Shown here: positions 15,050 through 24,081 of the stretch, one piece after another
How positions within the stretch are numbered: the stretch's first letter is position 1
How the letters are laid out: each line of letters begins with the position of its first letter
NCBI RefSeq assembly: GCF_000330725.2
Contig: NZ_AMZY02000021.1
Span: 1-35,413, forward strand
DNA: 35,413 nucleotides
Source of the DNA: Mariniradius saccharolyticus AK6
Lineage (GTDB): Bacteria > Bacteroidota > Bacteroidia > Cytophagales > Cyclobacteriaceae
Reading direction: 5' to 3'
The notes under the pieces: generated by a model
What the model saw: only the letters and a program-made list of their open reading frames with translations
The model's database searches: none
What the model was told of the DNA's origin: nothing
Position numbers and translations under genes: made by a program

Positions 15050-16153
15050 TTGAACTACCAGACTGATTTACAAAGGCTTTTTGACGATGCGTTGGACCTC
15101 TTGAAGGGGCTGATTGCGACACCTTCATTCAGTCGGGAAGAAGATGAAACCGCTGATCTGATTGATGCGTTCTTTTCCAAATCAAACATACCCGTCCAGA
15201 GAAAACGGAACAACGTTTGGGCGTGGAACAAACACTTTGACCCCTCGCTCCCTTCAATCCTGCTCAATTCCCACCACGACACGGTAAAGCCCAATGCAGG
15301 ATATACCCTTGATCCCTTTAGTCCCATTGAAAAAGACGGAAAGCTCTATGGCTTGGGAAGCAACGACGCCGGTGGATGCCTTGTCTGTCTGATTGCTGCG
15401 TTTCGATATTTCTTTGACAAGAAATTACCTTTTAATCTCTGCATCGCAGCCACTGCGGAAGAGGAGATTTCAGGAAAAAATGGCATCGAAAGTATCCTGG
15501 ACGAACTGACCCCTTTTTCCCTCGCCATTGTCGGCGAACCCACCCAAATGCACATGGCGGTAGCGGAAAAAGGGCTTTTGGTAATTGACGCGACGGTGAA
15601 AGGCAAAGCTGGACATGCGGCACGAGAAGAAGGCATCAATGCCCTCTACCTGGCCTTGGAGGACTTGAACAAGATCAAAGATTATCAATTCCAGCGGGTT
15701 TCGCCCTTTCTGGGCAAAACAAAGGTCAGCGCCACCATCATCCAAGCCGGCAGCCAACACAATGTAGTCCCTGACACCTGCACCTATACCCTGGACGTGC
15801 GTGTGACGGACAGCTACACCTTAGAGGAGGCATTTGAAGAATTGAAGGGCTTCCTCAAAGCTGACTTGAGCCCGCGATCCTTCCGGCTTAAATCCTCCCA
15901 AGTCCCCAAGGACCACCCGATACTGAAAGTAGCCTCGGAATTGGGAATTGTATGCTTCGGCAGTCCTACCCTTTCCGACCAAGCTCTGATTCCCTATCCT
16001 TCCGTGAAGATCGGGCCCGGGGATTCGGCCCGCTCCCATACCGCCGACGAGTATATTGGCCTGACGGAAATCAGGCAAGGAGTCGAAGGATATATCCGGA
16101 TATTGGAAACCTACAGGGAAATGGGCAAATCCCCAGACACCTTATCACATTGA
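15050..16153 (+). CDS. argE: M20 family deacylase, N-acyl-citrulline/ornithine deacylase
   Basis: A 367-residue M20 metallopeptidase. I infer a TTG start at 15050, 26 bp after argB stops: it precedes NYQTDLQRLFDDAL directly, and the only upstream in-frame ATG would sit deep inside argB. Metal and catalytic residues are visible: His75-x-Asp77 (NSHHDTV), Asp106 (GSNDAGG), the Glu pair at 137-138 (TAEEE), Glu163 (VGEPT) and a late His in SARSHTADEY. The lid domain spans about 170-280. It removes the acyl group from N-acyl-citrulline, after the ArgF' step. It is followed 43 bp later by argH. Confidence 0.9.
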   Translation: MNYQTDLQRLFDDALDLLKGLIATPSFSREEDETADLIDAFFSKSNIPVQRKRNNVWAWNKHFDPSLPSILLNSHHDTVKPNAGYTLDPFSPIEKDGKLYGLGSNDAGGCLVCLIAAFRYFFDKKLPFNLCIAATAEEEISGKNGIESILDELTPFSLAIVGEPTQMHMAVAEKGLLVIDATVKGKAGHAAREEGINALYLALEDLNKIKDYQFQRVSPFLGKTKVSATIIQAGSQHNVVPDTCTYTLDVRVTDSYTLEEAFEELKGFLKADLSPRSFRLKSSQVPKDHPILKVASELGIVCFGSPTLSDQALIPYPSVKIGPGDSARSHTADEYIGLTEIRQGVEGYIRILETYREMGKSPDTLSH

Positions 16154-16196
16154 AAATCTTCTGCCTGAATCATTGGGCAGCCTTACACTCGGAATC

Positions 16197-17540
16197 ATGA
16201 AACTTTGGCAAAAAAATACAGGATCAAAAAAGGAAGTCGAAAGGTTCACCATTGGCAGGGATCCGGAATTTGACATTTTGTTGGCTCCTTTTGACGTACT
16301 CGGATCGATGGCCCACGCCACAATGCTGGCAAAGATTGGCCTTTTGACAGATGCTGAGCTATCGGTTTTGCTCAGAGGGCTCAAGGAGATTTACCAGGAA
16401 ATCGAAAGCGGCCAATTCCAAATCCAGGAAGGGGTCGAAGATGTGCATTCACAAGTTGAGTTTCTATTGACCGAGCGATATGGCGAGGTGGGAAAAAAAC
16501 TGCACAGCGGTCGTTCAAGAAATGATCAGGTGCTTGTCGATCTGAAGCTGTACTACCGAGCCGCGATTGCCGAAATCGTGGAGGCTACCCGCGAGCTTTT
16601 CGATCTGCTGATTTCCCTTTCCGAAAAACACAAAAAAGACCTGATGCCGGGCTATACCCATACGCAACTGGCCATGCCATCATCCTTCGGATTGTGGTTC
16701 GGGTCATTTGCCGAAGGCCTGACCGAAGATCTAGTGCTGCTCGAATCGGCATACCGCTTGGCCAACAAAAACCCCTTGGGTTCGGCGGCGGGATATGGTT
16801 CCTCATTCCCCCTCGACAGGACACTGACGACGCAATTGCTTGGATTTGAAGATCTCCACCACAATGTAATCAATGCCCAAAACAGCCGTGGAAAAACAGA
16901 AAGGAACCTCTCCTTTGCCTTGGCCGGAATCGCAGCGACATTGAATAAGCTGGCGACGGACGTGGTCCTGTTTATGAACCAGCATTTTGGGTTTATTTCC
17001 TTTCCAGATGATTTGACAACAGGCAGCAGCATCATGCCGCACAAGAAAAACCCCGACGTATTTGAATTGATCCGTGCCAAAACCAATCAAATCCAAGGGA
17101 TCCCAAGTACGATTAGCCTACAGCTGACCAATATGAGCACAGGCTACCATCGGGATCTGCAATTGCTTAAGGAGGTTCTTTTTCCCGGTATCGAGCAAAC
17201 TTTGGACTGCCTGCGCATGTGCACATTTATGCTGAAGGAAATCAGGGTAAAGACGCGGATTTTGGAGGATCCTTTCTACAAACATCTCTTCAGCGTAGAA
17301 GCAGTCAATGAGTTGGTACTTTGTGGGACACCCTTTAGGGATGCATACAGAAAGGTCGGCCTCGACATCGAAAACGGTGAATTCTTTCCCGACCAACAAA
17401 AAGTCAACCATACCCATGAAGGCAGCATCGGCAATTTGAACAACGATGTCATCCAATCCAAAATGGAAAAATGCCTTATGCAATTTGGCTTTGAAAAAAC
17501 TGAGAAAGCCTTGGCGGCACTGCTTGCGACCGGTGGCTAA
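16197..17540 (+). CDS. argH: Argininosuccinate lyase
   Basis: A 447-residue member of the fumarase/aspartase superfamily. HSGRSRNDQ at 103-111, TQLAMPSS at 156-163 and the signature GSSIMPHKKNPD at 276-287 are intact. It cleaves argininosuccinate to arginine and fumarate, ending the pathway. The ATG at 16197 gives the standard MKLWQKN start; an earlier Met adds 8 residues without domain support. It is the last gene of the operon. Only 17 bp separate its stop from the convergent YceI-like gene and no hairpin/T-run terminator is visible there. Confidence 0.97.
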   Translation: MKLWQKNTGSKKEVERFTIGRDPEFDILLAPFDVLGSMAHATMLAKIGLLTDAELSVLLRGLKEIYQEIESGQFQIQEGVEDVHSQVEFLLTERYGEVGKKLHSGRSRNDQVLVDLKLYYRAAIAEIVEATRELFDLLISLSEKHKKDLMPGYTHTQLAMPSSFGLWFGSFAEGLTEDLVLLESAYRLANKNPLGSAAGYGSSFPLDRTLTTQLLGFEDLHHNVINAQNSRGKTERNLSFALAGIAATLNKLATDVVLFMNQHFGFISFPDDLTTGSSIMPHKKNPDVFELIRAKTNQIQGIPSTISLQLTNMSTGYHRDLQLLKEVLFPGIEQTLDCLRMCTFMLKEIRVKTRILEDPFYKHLFSVEAVNELVLCGTPFRDAYRKVGLDIENGEFFPDQQKVNHTHEGSIGNLNNDVIQSKMEKCLMQFGFEKTEKALAALLATGG

Positions 17541-17557
17541 TTGACCCGTACCGAGAA

Positions 17558-18109
17558 TTATCTACTAACCCGAAAACCAAGGAATATCTCCAATTTGAGA
17601 GCCTCGTCTACGGTCACAAGCCCACCCATTTTGCTGGGAGGCTCAAGGCCAAGGGTGGAAAATCCCATGCCGATTTGTGCTGTAACTCCTTCTGTGTTGC
17701 GCACGAGTTCCAAGTTTGGGAAATCCAATTTTTTCCCCACCATATTGACTGTAAGGTCGCAAAAGTATTTCGAATTACTGGTCCGTATATTACCCACCCT
17801 CACCCTTGCTTTAGGGAATTCCTTTGATTTCAAGGTCTTTTTGAAGTCCCTGTTGAGCATGAAGTTTCCGCAGCCAAAGTCATCCACGACGATATCAAAA
17901 ACCAAATCAGGTGTCCTCGTGCTGAAGTCCACAAACAGTGTATCCCGAACATTCCGGTCCGAATAACGACAAGTAAATCCACCGATCGAAGTCCGCCCGT
18001 TCACGGCCACTCTCTTCTCCTGAATTATCAATTTCACTGCCTCATCCCGCGGCTGACCAAGGAATGAAAAAACAGCGCACAAACACATGATTAAGGTTGA
18101 AATCCCCAT
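17558..18109 (-). CDS. Short divergent YceI-like secreted protein (paralog A)
   Basis: A 183-residue protein with a signal peptide (about 1-18). The mature part reads as a YceI-like lipocalin-type barrel: VNGRTSIGGFTC near the start, CGNFMLNRDFKKTLKSKEFP in the middle, and a C-terminal strand rich in Leu/Val. Three cysteines (in GGFTC, FGCGNF and YFCDL) are shared with the paralog at 19026-19547. YceI proteins bind isoprenoid lipids in the periplasm; the ligand here is unknown. It is the last of five same-strand genes, 208 bp after a canonical YceI gene. About half of its residues match the paralog by eye. Confidence 0.7.
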   Translation of the reverse strand: MGISTLIMCLCAVFSFLGQPRDEAVKLIIQEKRVAVNGRTSIGGFTCRYSDRNVRDTLFVDFSTRTPDLVFDIVVDDFGCGNFMLNRDFKKTLKSKEFPKARVRVGNIRTSNSKYFCDLTVNMVGKKLDFPNLELVRNTEGVTAQIGMGFSTLGLEPPSKMGGLVTVDEALKLEIFLGFRVSR

Positions 18110-18317
18110 GTACCAAAAATCGGGATTTTTCTACTTTCTGGATCAAACAGAATTGAATATAATTTTGGGCAAAAACTGAAGTCTTGAACAATCCTTGATC
18201 AAAACACAAGGCCATTTTGCTAATCTAAAACCCCAAAAAAATCGATAGATTGAGTTTTTCTCTTATATGACAGGCCCAGTGCATTTGCTCAGAACCTTTG
18301 ATTTGAACTCGGAGAGA

Positions 18318-18896
18318 TCAATTTTTAGGCTGAAAGGTGGTGTTAAACAGGATACGGGCATCATCGTGGGTCTTTACGATTCCCATAAAGTTTGTCGGAG
18401 TTACGATTTCGAAGTCTGAGAATTTAATGGGAATCTCGCCTTGGAAATTAACTTGATTTCCGATTTGTTCGATTTTGACAGGAAAAACGACCTGCCTTGT
18501 GACTCCGGCAATTTGGAAATCGCCCCTAGCTTCCATGCTATTTTCCACCTCTTTGATTTCTCTTAAAGTGAACTTCACAATCGGATGGAGACTTGTCTGC
18601 AATGATTCGTAGGCATGCTTATCCAAGCCTTTTGTCCCACTCGATAGGCTCTCAGCATGCATCTCGACCGTCAGGCTCTGTATTCCGATAAATCTGGTTC
18701 CTTCCATGAAAAAAACCCCCTGACCAGACGCTTCATTGGAAGTCATTTTCCAAACCCTGATGGTGGATCTTCCGATGATTTTCAATTCAGGCGAAGGTGC
18801 CAGGGTGTAGGCTGCTTGGCCTTGCGCCGTGCAGATAAATGATGCCATCCAAATGATGGATAGGGGAAAAAGCATCAATCGGTTAAGTGTTTTCAT
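18318..18896 (-). CDS. YceI family periplasmic protein
   Basis: A 192-residue protein with an N-terminal signal peptide ending near residue 27 (ICTAQGQA). The YceI domain follows: YTLAPSPELKIIGRSTIRVW, a long antiparallel barrel, LREIKE, GDFQIAGVTRQVVFPVKI, and a terminal FNTTFQPKN. It is paralogous to the protein at 20869-21444, sharing YxLA-SP, ESLSSGTKGLDKHAYE and FQPxN. YceI proteins bind amphiphilic, often polyisoprenoid, ligands in the periplasm. It lies between the two short YceI-like genes of the same strand, which suggests a shared role. Confidence 0.88.
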   Translation of the reverse strand: MKTLNRLMLFPLSIIWMASFICTAQGQAAYTLAPSPELKIIGRSTIRVWKMTSNEASGQGVFFMEGTRFIGIQSLTVEMHAESLSSGTKGLDKHAYESLQTSLHPIVKFTLREIKEVENSMEARGDFQIAGVTRQVVFPVKIEQIGNQVNFQGEIPIKFSDFEIVTPTNFMGIVKTHDDARILFNTTFQPKN

Positions 18897-19025
18897 GATT
18901 CAGATTGGATAATGAAGGCCTCGATACTAGTAAGCTACGCGCAATCATTGTCAATTACAGAAGCAAAATCCGCTGAAAAATCCTACTTCAAGTAGGGAAT
19001 TTGCAATCCAAGGAGATCAAAAAAA

Positions 19026-19547
19026 TCAGAATCCAAGGGTAAAATCCAAGGTAAGCCGCTCGTCAACCTTAATCATACCACCCATTTTTTGGGGAGCCTC
19101 CAGTTCCAGCTGGTTAAAACCCAGAACAAGATTGGCATGGAGGCCTTCCGGTACCCGTTTCAAAACTAGGGAAGGAAAATCAATCTTTTTACCAACCAAA
19201 GTCACTGAAAGGTCACAGGTATAATATCCGTAATTAGACCTGATGTTACTTACTTTCACCTTTGCGGTCGGGAATTTGTCTGATTTAATCGTATTTCGAA
19301 AATCCCTATTCAGTAAAAAATTACCACAGGAAAAATCCCTCACGGGGATGTCAAATACCATTTCCCTTGCTGTTCCTTCAACATCAATAAAAAGCGTATC
19401 CTTCAAGCCGTCTTTTGAATAATCACAACTAAATCCGCCGATAGAGGTCCGACCACTTACTGTGATCTTTTTCTTGGTAACGATGACCTCTCTCTCTTTT
19501 ATTTCGGGATTCAGAAGAATCAAAATCAGGACTAGAAGGATACGCAT
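19026..19547 (-). CDS. Short divergent YceI-like secreted protein (paralog B)
   Basis: A 173-residue protein. The first 14 residues form a short hydrophobic leader (RILLVLILILLNP); cleavage is uncertain. The body matches paralog A at 17558-18109: VSGRTSIGGFSC, FSCGNFLLNRDFRNTIKSDKFP, YTCDLSVTLVGKKIDFPSL, with the same three Cys. The start lies 14 bp downstream of the stop of the beta-barrel gene, so both are probably on one transcript. The function is unknown; a lipid-binding role is inferred from the YceI resemblance. Confidence 0.7.
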   Translation of the reverse strand: MRILLVLILILLNPEIKEREVIVTKKKITVSGRTSIGGFSCDYSKDGLKDTLFIDVEGTAREMVFDIPVRDFSCGNFLLNRDFRNTIKSDKFPTAKVKVSNIRSNYGYYTCDLSVTLVGKKIDFPSLVLKRVPEGLHANLVLGFNQLELEAPQKMGGMIKVDERLTLDFTLGF

Positions 19548-19561
19548 GGTTGGGGTTCAGA

Positions 19562-20857
19562 TTAGAAACCTATTACGCCTTCGATCATCAGACCATTGAA
19601 TCGGCCTTCGCGGAAGATGCTGGTGCTGGCGTAGTCATTATAATTTTGACTCACATACTCCAATTTGGCAAGGACGTTCTTGGTGACAAACCAACCGCCG
19701 CCTACTTGGATTCTATCCACACTGACTTCCAATCCTGAGCCAGCCAAAGGACCGCTCACTTGATTGTAGCGACCTGCTATATAGAACTTGTCATAGGTGC
19801 CAAATCTGTATACCAAGTCACCGCCGATGTTTTTCCAAGTCCTGTCTACAGTCTCGTTGGCTGCACGGCCTGTGGATTGCTCAAAGTTACCGAAAAGTTC
19901 CAAGCCACCGAATTTCACGAAGGGGTTGATCACCCAAGCAGTAATGTTGTTGGTTTGGCCAGGGTTGATACGACCGGAGGTGAAATTGGCAGCTGTAGTA
20001 GCCAAAGTGTTTTCCATCACCAAATAGTACCTGGAACCTGCGCGGTCACCACCCCAAAGGGTATTTCTTGCAGAGCCTTTTGTAGTGTAGATAGAGCCAG
20101 TCAATCTCACTCTCAGGGCATCGCTCAATTGCTTGTCATAACCCAATTTACCGATGAAGTTTGGCTTACGGGCACTTGGGTTGGTTACACCACCTTGGAT
20201 TTCACCACCTGTCACACCGACCAATGCAATGAAACCATTGCTCTGGAAGAACAAGTCACCACCGACCTCTGTGGTAAAGGCATCCATGATGTAGTTGCCA
20301 ATAAATGGATTCCACATCGCGTTACCGTTGTCTGATCTTCTGAAGTGCGCATCACCGTAGTTGATCTCCATGTGACCTACGCGAAGGGTAAGGTATTTGT
20401 CAAACCAATCTGTATTGCCGAGATTCAAGAATCCCAATTTATCTACTTGGATGTAACCACCTTTCACCCAAGCTTCTGGATGGTGTCTGGATGAAAGATA
20501 GGAGATCAAATTCAATCTCAAACCATCAGCCAAAGCCACGTCGATGTTCAAGTTAGCAGTAGCTAGGTTTGTACCGCTTCCGATGTCAATCAATTGGTTG
20601 AGGTTCACCCCATTTTGGTTGTTTACGACATCAGATTTGTTTTCGTGGCTGAGATTCTGCCATTGTTGGGTAAAGTGACCACCGATCCGGACTTTCATGC
20701 CCTCAAATTCGACCGTATCAGCTTTACCGGTTTCAAAAATATTGATACCTCTCTTGTCATAGGGTCTCCAGAATTGCATATCTCTCTGAAGGCCTTGCGC
20801 CATTGCGGAAAATCCCATCACCGCGAGCACTACCGTAGCAATCAATTGCTTTTTCAT
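19562..20857 (-). CDS. Outer-membrane beta-barrel protein (porin-like)
   Basis: A 431-residue protein. A classical signal peptide ends at AMAQ (about residue 21). The rest alternates short amphipathic strands with aromatic girdle residues, for example LRLNLISYLSSRHH, LTLRVGHMEINYGDAHFRRSDNG and FYIAGRYNQVSG, and ends in VIGF with the C-terminal Phe typical of outer-membrane barrels. Length and strand density fit a 16- to 18-strand porin. The substrate is unknown. It lies 11 bp downstream of one YceI gene and 14 bp upstream of the short YceI-like paralog B, so transport or insertion of a lipid or small ligand with YceI proteins is plausible. Confidence 0.85.
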   Translation of the reverse strand: MKKQLIATVVLAVMGFSAMAQGLQRDMQFWRPYDKRGINIFETGKADTVEFEGMKVRIGGHFTQQWQNLSHENKSDVVNNQNGVNLNQLIDIGSGTNLATANLNIDVALADGLRLNLISYLSSRHHPEAWVKGGYIQVDKLGFLNLGNTDWFDKYLTLRVGHMEINYGDAHFRRSDNGNAMWNPFIGNYIMDAFTTEVGGDLFFQSNGFIALVGVTGGEIQGGVTNPSARKPNFIGKLGYDKQLSDALRVRLTGSIYTTKGSARNTLWGGDRAGSRYYLVMENTLATTAANFTSGRINPGQTNNITAWVINPFVKFGGLELFGNFEQSTGRAANETVDRTWKNIGGDLVYRFGTYDKFYIAGRYNQVSGPLAGSGLEVSVDRIQVGGGWFVTKNVLAKLEYVSQNYNDYASTSIFREGRFNGLMIEGVIGF

Positions 20858-20868
20858 AATTGTAAAAT

Positions 20869-21444
20869 TTAGTTTGTAGGTTGGAATGTTGTTTTGAATG
20901 AAATCGTTACTTCGTCTCTAGTTTTGACTGTCCCCATCAAAGCCGTAGGGGGAGTAATGCTGAACTCCGTAAGCTTGGTGGCTAAACTGCCCTCAAAGGT
21001 CAGCTTATTGCCACTTTGGCTCATTTTCACGGGTATCGTTACCGGCTTTGTCACCCCTGCGATCGTCAAGTCACCCTTTGCTGTGTAGGATGCGCCACTT
21101 CCGGTCAATTCCCGAAGCGCAAAGCGGATATCCTTGTTCTTGCTGGTGTTGAGTGCTTTGTAGGCGTTGCTGTCCAAGCCACGGGTGCCACTCTTAAGCG
21201 TCTCGGCCTCTAAGCTGACGCTGAGGCTTTTGGCTCCTTTAAATTGTGTACCCTCCATGTTGAACATGCCTTCACCTTTGGCTGTGTTGGAAACCATCTC
21301 CCAATCGTGAAGGGATGAACCTCCATTTATCTTAAAGGTGGGAGAAGCGGCAAGGGTGAACTTCGTTTGGGCTGAAAGGATCGAGGTGGAAATGCCTAGG
21401 GTCAGCGCCACTAGAAAAATCCGGATAGTTGTAAGTTTATTCAT
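20869..21444 (-). CDS. YceI family periplasmic protein, first gene of the set
   Basis: A 191-residue protein with a signal peptide (LGISTSILSAQ, cleavage near residue 25) and a full YceI domain: FTLAASPTFKINGGSSLHDW, FNMEGTQFKGAKSLSVSLEA, LREL, GDLTIAGVTKPVTIPVKM and a terminal FKTTFQPTN. The HDW triplet near the start is typical of the Bacteroidota YceI subgroup. It leads the five-gene minus-strand set; the barrel gene begins 11 bp after its stop. Likely role: periplasmic binding of an isoprenoid or fatty ligand. Confidence 0.9.
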   Translation of the reverse strand: MNKLTTIRIFLVALTLGISTSILSAQTKFTLAASPTFKINGGSSLHDWEMVSNTAKGEGMFNMEGTQFKGAKSLSVSLEAETLKSGTRGLDSNAYKALNTSKNKDIRFALRELTGSGASYTAKGDLTIAGVTKPVTIPVKMSQSGNKLTFEGSLATKLTEFSITPPTALMGTVKTRDEVTISFKTTFQPTN

Positions 21445-21660
21445 AATTCTGAAGTTTTGATGGTACTAAATTCTAGATCAATCGTTACAAAAAACCTGAC
21501 GAAAATCAGCTTAAGTCATGATTCTAAACACAACTAAAAAAACGTACCGAAATCAAAACAAAACTTTGGGGTTCCAACTACTCAATAGAATAAAATTTGG
21601 AAGAATACCTAAATAAGGGAATTAAAATTTTACATCAGTTTTCAAGCATTCTCATTTCCA

Positions 21661-21693
21661 AACAAAATAAAAGCCCCCTGTGCGGAGGCTTTT
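21661..21693 (-). terminator. Rho-independent terminator downstream of the 556-aa gene
   Basis: On the minus strand AAAAGCC (21693-21687) pairs with GGCTTTT (21675-21669), with two further G-C pairs inside, followed by TTTTATTTTGTT. It starts 30 bp past the stop codon. Confidence 0.85.
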
Positions 21694-21722
21694 GTGATGG
21701 GATGTTCTTTCGAGCTTATTTT

Positions 21723-23393
21723 TTAGGAAAAAAGCTTCTCCAAAATCTTGTAGGTAATCAGATAAGTGGGCCGCACACCGTCCAAGCCCAAGGCGCCAGA
21801 GGCCAATGTACTGCCAGTTTCCAAGGGATTGTCCGAGGCATAGTAGGCATATAGGACTTTTACATTTTTGCGGATACTGTTTCGGATACGGCTTTCCGAT
21901 TGGATCGCCTTCTGGTAATGCGCTCCTTCCATCTCGAGGCCGATGGCTTTCCATGAAGAATTCATCAGATAGCTCAACACGTCCTTGTTTTGGAGGGAAG
22001 TACCGAGTACCGTAAACATCGTGCCTTCAAAGACTCCCAAGCCATATCCTTCAAAATCCTGCTTCTTGAGCTCATTGCGGAACGGATAATTGTCCGCCGT
22101 CCCCTCAAACACATGGCTTGTGGGGATCATGATATCGCCTTTCTTCCCTGTGAGAATTCCCGCCTTGCCCATGATAGAGGCCGAATACACGTTTAATGGA
22201 TAGGATTTGCCATCTTCCGTGTCGTAAGGTTTCAGCAATTCGTCAAAGCATTCATATGCCTGCTCACCAAAAGCATAGTCCATAACCAACAGTACGGGTT
22301 CTTTCCCAGCCTCGGCCTTCAGCGAGATTCCCGGCAGGATGGTTTTCTTATCCATCAAAGCCGTGTCCAGCAACTGCACATTGATATTGGTGCCCGAAAC
22401 ATCGTTGATCTCGATAAAGCCATGCTTTCTGGCGTAGCTGAGGATATCCTTTCCTTTGTGGTTTTTGGCACCAATGCTGATCTGCATGGCTGCTGCTTCG
22501 ATTTCCTCAAAGGAACCCAACTTCAAAGCCTGATGCCCATAGACCGTGTTGAGCACGGAATGGAGATTGGCGGAAATGATATGGATGGGTCTCTCGATCA
22601 AACCCTTTTCAAAAAGCACCTTTTTGATATTGTTGGCCCAAAGCTCTCCATATACATGGTGTCCCACTCGTTGGCGCAGTGTCGAAGAAAAGGAAATCTC
22701 GCGGTCTTTTCCCTCAAAAAACTCATCCATCGCCAGTTTGCCCAAATGGTACACGATGGTAAACAGGCTGCTCGTATGGGGTGAGGACTCAAACTTGCCG
22801 ACTGCCTCGTGCGTCTCATCAAAGGTCCGCCCGATCACATGGCTGAGGTACGAACAGGCCACTTCCTTGTCAAAAGCCTCCCCATTTTCCTCCTTTTCTA
22901 CAATCTTTTCGAGCATCTGCCAGTTGAGGTCCAAGCGCCCCTTGATATCGGTGCTGTTGGTTTTGATTTTTTCTGACTCTATAAATAAAAAAGTCAAATG
23001 GGTCAGGATATCATAAATGTCAGAGCGACCGCGGGTCATCTCCACGTACATCTGATCGGCATCCACTCGGTAGCAGTTGCGCTTCCGCTTGGGAGGGACG
23101 ATGGCAGGAAAAGTGGAATTCTCATAGCCTTCCCTGCTGATGAGTCGGATGTAGCGACACTCCTCGATTCCCTTGGGTAGGCGCTCCATGACATACAATA
23201 AGCCATCCAACTCGATCTTTTCATCCTCAGCCAATAGGCCATAAATCTCCGGACTCAATACCAAAAGTGAATCCACCAAGGACTCTCCGGAAACACCCAT
23301 CGGTTTGTAGGACCCCCTCATAAAGAGGTGCCTCATGGTGATGTAGAGTTTCTCAATGGCCGCCCGGGATTCTTGTGCACGTGTTCTTTGCAT
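21723..23393 (-). CDS. Uncharacterised Bacteroidota protein with nucleoside-phosphorylase-like C-terminus
   Basis: A 556-residue cytoplasmic protein. I believe it belongs to a Bacteroidota family of unknown function (possibly DUF6909, from memory, not searched). The N-terminal 300 residues are mostly helical and acidic. The C-terminal 250 resemble the nucleoside phosphorylase/nucleosidase fold: EPVLLVMDYAFGEQAYE, GKAGILTGKKGDIMIPTSHVFEG, and WKAIGLEMEGAHYQKAI, which recalls the ME-containing ribose-binding block of MTA/SAH nucleosidases. No signal peptide or membrane segment. It has its own promoter (23428-23459) and terminator, so it is monocistronic. An AMP-nucleosidase-like activity is a guess; the family is recognised with moderate confidence only. 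Confidence 0.7.
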   Translation of the reverse strand: MQRTRAQESRAAIEKLYITMRHLFMRGSYKPMGVSGESLVDSLLVLSPEIYGLLAEDEKIELDGLLYVMERLPKGIEECRYIRLISREGYENSTFPAIVPPKRKRNCYRVDADQMYVEMTRGRSDIYDILTHLTFLFIESEKIKTNSTDIKGRLDLNWQMLEKIVEKEENGEAFDKEVACSYLSHVIGRTFDETHEAVGKFESSPHTSSLFTIVYHLGKLAMDEFFEGKDREISFSSTLRQRVGHHVYGELWANNIKKVLFEKGLIERPIHIISANLHSVLNTVYGHQALKLGSFEEIEAAAMQISIGAKNHKGKDILSYARKHGFIEINDVSGTNINVQLLDTALMDKKTILPGISLKAEAGKEPVLLVMDYAFGEQAYECFDELLKPYDTEDGKSYPLNVYSASIMGKAGILTGKKGDIMIPTSHVFEGTADNYPFRNELKKQDFEGYGLGVFEGTMFTVLGTSLQNKDVLSYLMNSSWKAIGLEMEGAHYQKAIQSESRIRNSIRKNVKVLYAYYASDNPLETGSTLASGALGLDGVRPTYLITYKILEKLFS

Positions 23394-23427
23394 CGCTCAA
23401 ATAGTTTTTTTGTGGGGTAAAATTCTA

Positions 23428-23459
23428 CAAAATTACACAATTCTGCCCCAAATCCCAGA
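23428..23459 (-). promoter_or_regulatory. Candidate Bacteroidota-type promoter of the 556-aa gene
   Basis: On the minus strand TCTG (23459-23456) and TAATTTTG (23435-23428) are 20 bp apart. The -7 element matches TAnnTTTG exactly and the -33 element matches 3 of 4. Transcription would start near 23420, about 27 bp before the ATG. Confidence 0.6.
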
Positions 23460-23482
23460 TGAAGGAATTGTAAAGGCTCCGA

Positions 23483-24013
23483 TCAAGCAATCAGCGATAG
23501 GTATCTCTCCTGTAAAATCCTCAAGTGATGGTGCGCATGCCCGGGAATCATCGTTAGGATCGCCCTGAGGCTGACGGGATTACCATTGGCGTTTCCCATT
23601 TGGGTGTAGAGTTTTGGATCCAAGGACCTGACCATGGAGGTGATGGCATTTCTGGACAATTCAAAATCCCTGACCAATTGCCCCAAGGGCAAATCGTTGA
23701 ACGCAGCAGCTGCCAAGTATTCGTCCTGATCGAATCCCGGCAGCGGCCCTTTTTCACCTCGGGCAATGCACAGAGCACGATAGGCGAATATCCTGTCAGT
23801 GTCGATCATATGGCCTAAAACTTCCTTTCCGGTCCATTTTCCAGGGGCATATGCAAGCATACTTTTTTCCTCGCCCAATTGACCGAATATTTCTTTCACT
23901 TCCTCAATTTGGCTCAAGTAAAGCCCCATGATGTCTTTTTCTGCAACAGCAGCGATATATCCTTTGTAGAAAGCGACGTATTCGCCTTCTTGGGGTAAGA
24001 TGAGTTCGTTCAT
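23483..24013 (-). CDS. DinB family protein
   Basis: A 176-residue four-helix-bundle protein when started at MNELILPQEGEYVAFY (ATG at 24013); an ATG at 24031 would add six residues. DinB hallmarks are the metal-binding His in LGHMIDTDR and the histidine cluster in GHAHHHLRIL near the C-terminus, with GKWTGKEVLGH between. DinB/YfiT proteins include metal-dependent thiol transferases and hydrolases; the substrate is unknown. It is divergent from the M28 peptidase gene with 68 bp between the starts, and is followed by the 556-aa gene after 89 bp that contain a promoter. Confidence 0.88.
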   Translation of the reverse strand: MNELILPQEGEYVAFYKGYIAAVAEKDIMGLYLSQIEEVKEIFGQLGEEKSMLAYAPGKWTGKEVLGHMIDTDRIFAYRALCIARGEKGPLPGFDQDEYLAAAAFNDLPLGQLVRDFELSRNAITSMVRSLDPKLYTQMGNANGNPVSLRAILTMIPGHAHHHLRILQERYLSLIA

Positions 24014-24081
24014 GTAATTCCTGTTTTGCATTGATTTTGATGCAGGTAAATTTAGCGCATTCACCTAGCGTATAATCCCCG

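Noticed and set aside
24027-24044. TGCAT-N8-ATGCA inverted repeat between the DinB and M28 genes as an operator
   Set aside because: Arms of 5 bp in AT-rich DNA are expected by chance and no regulator is nearby.
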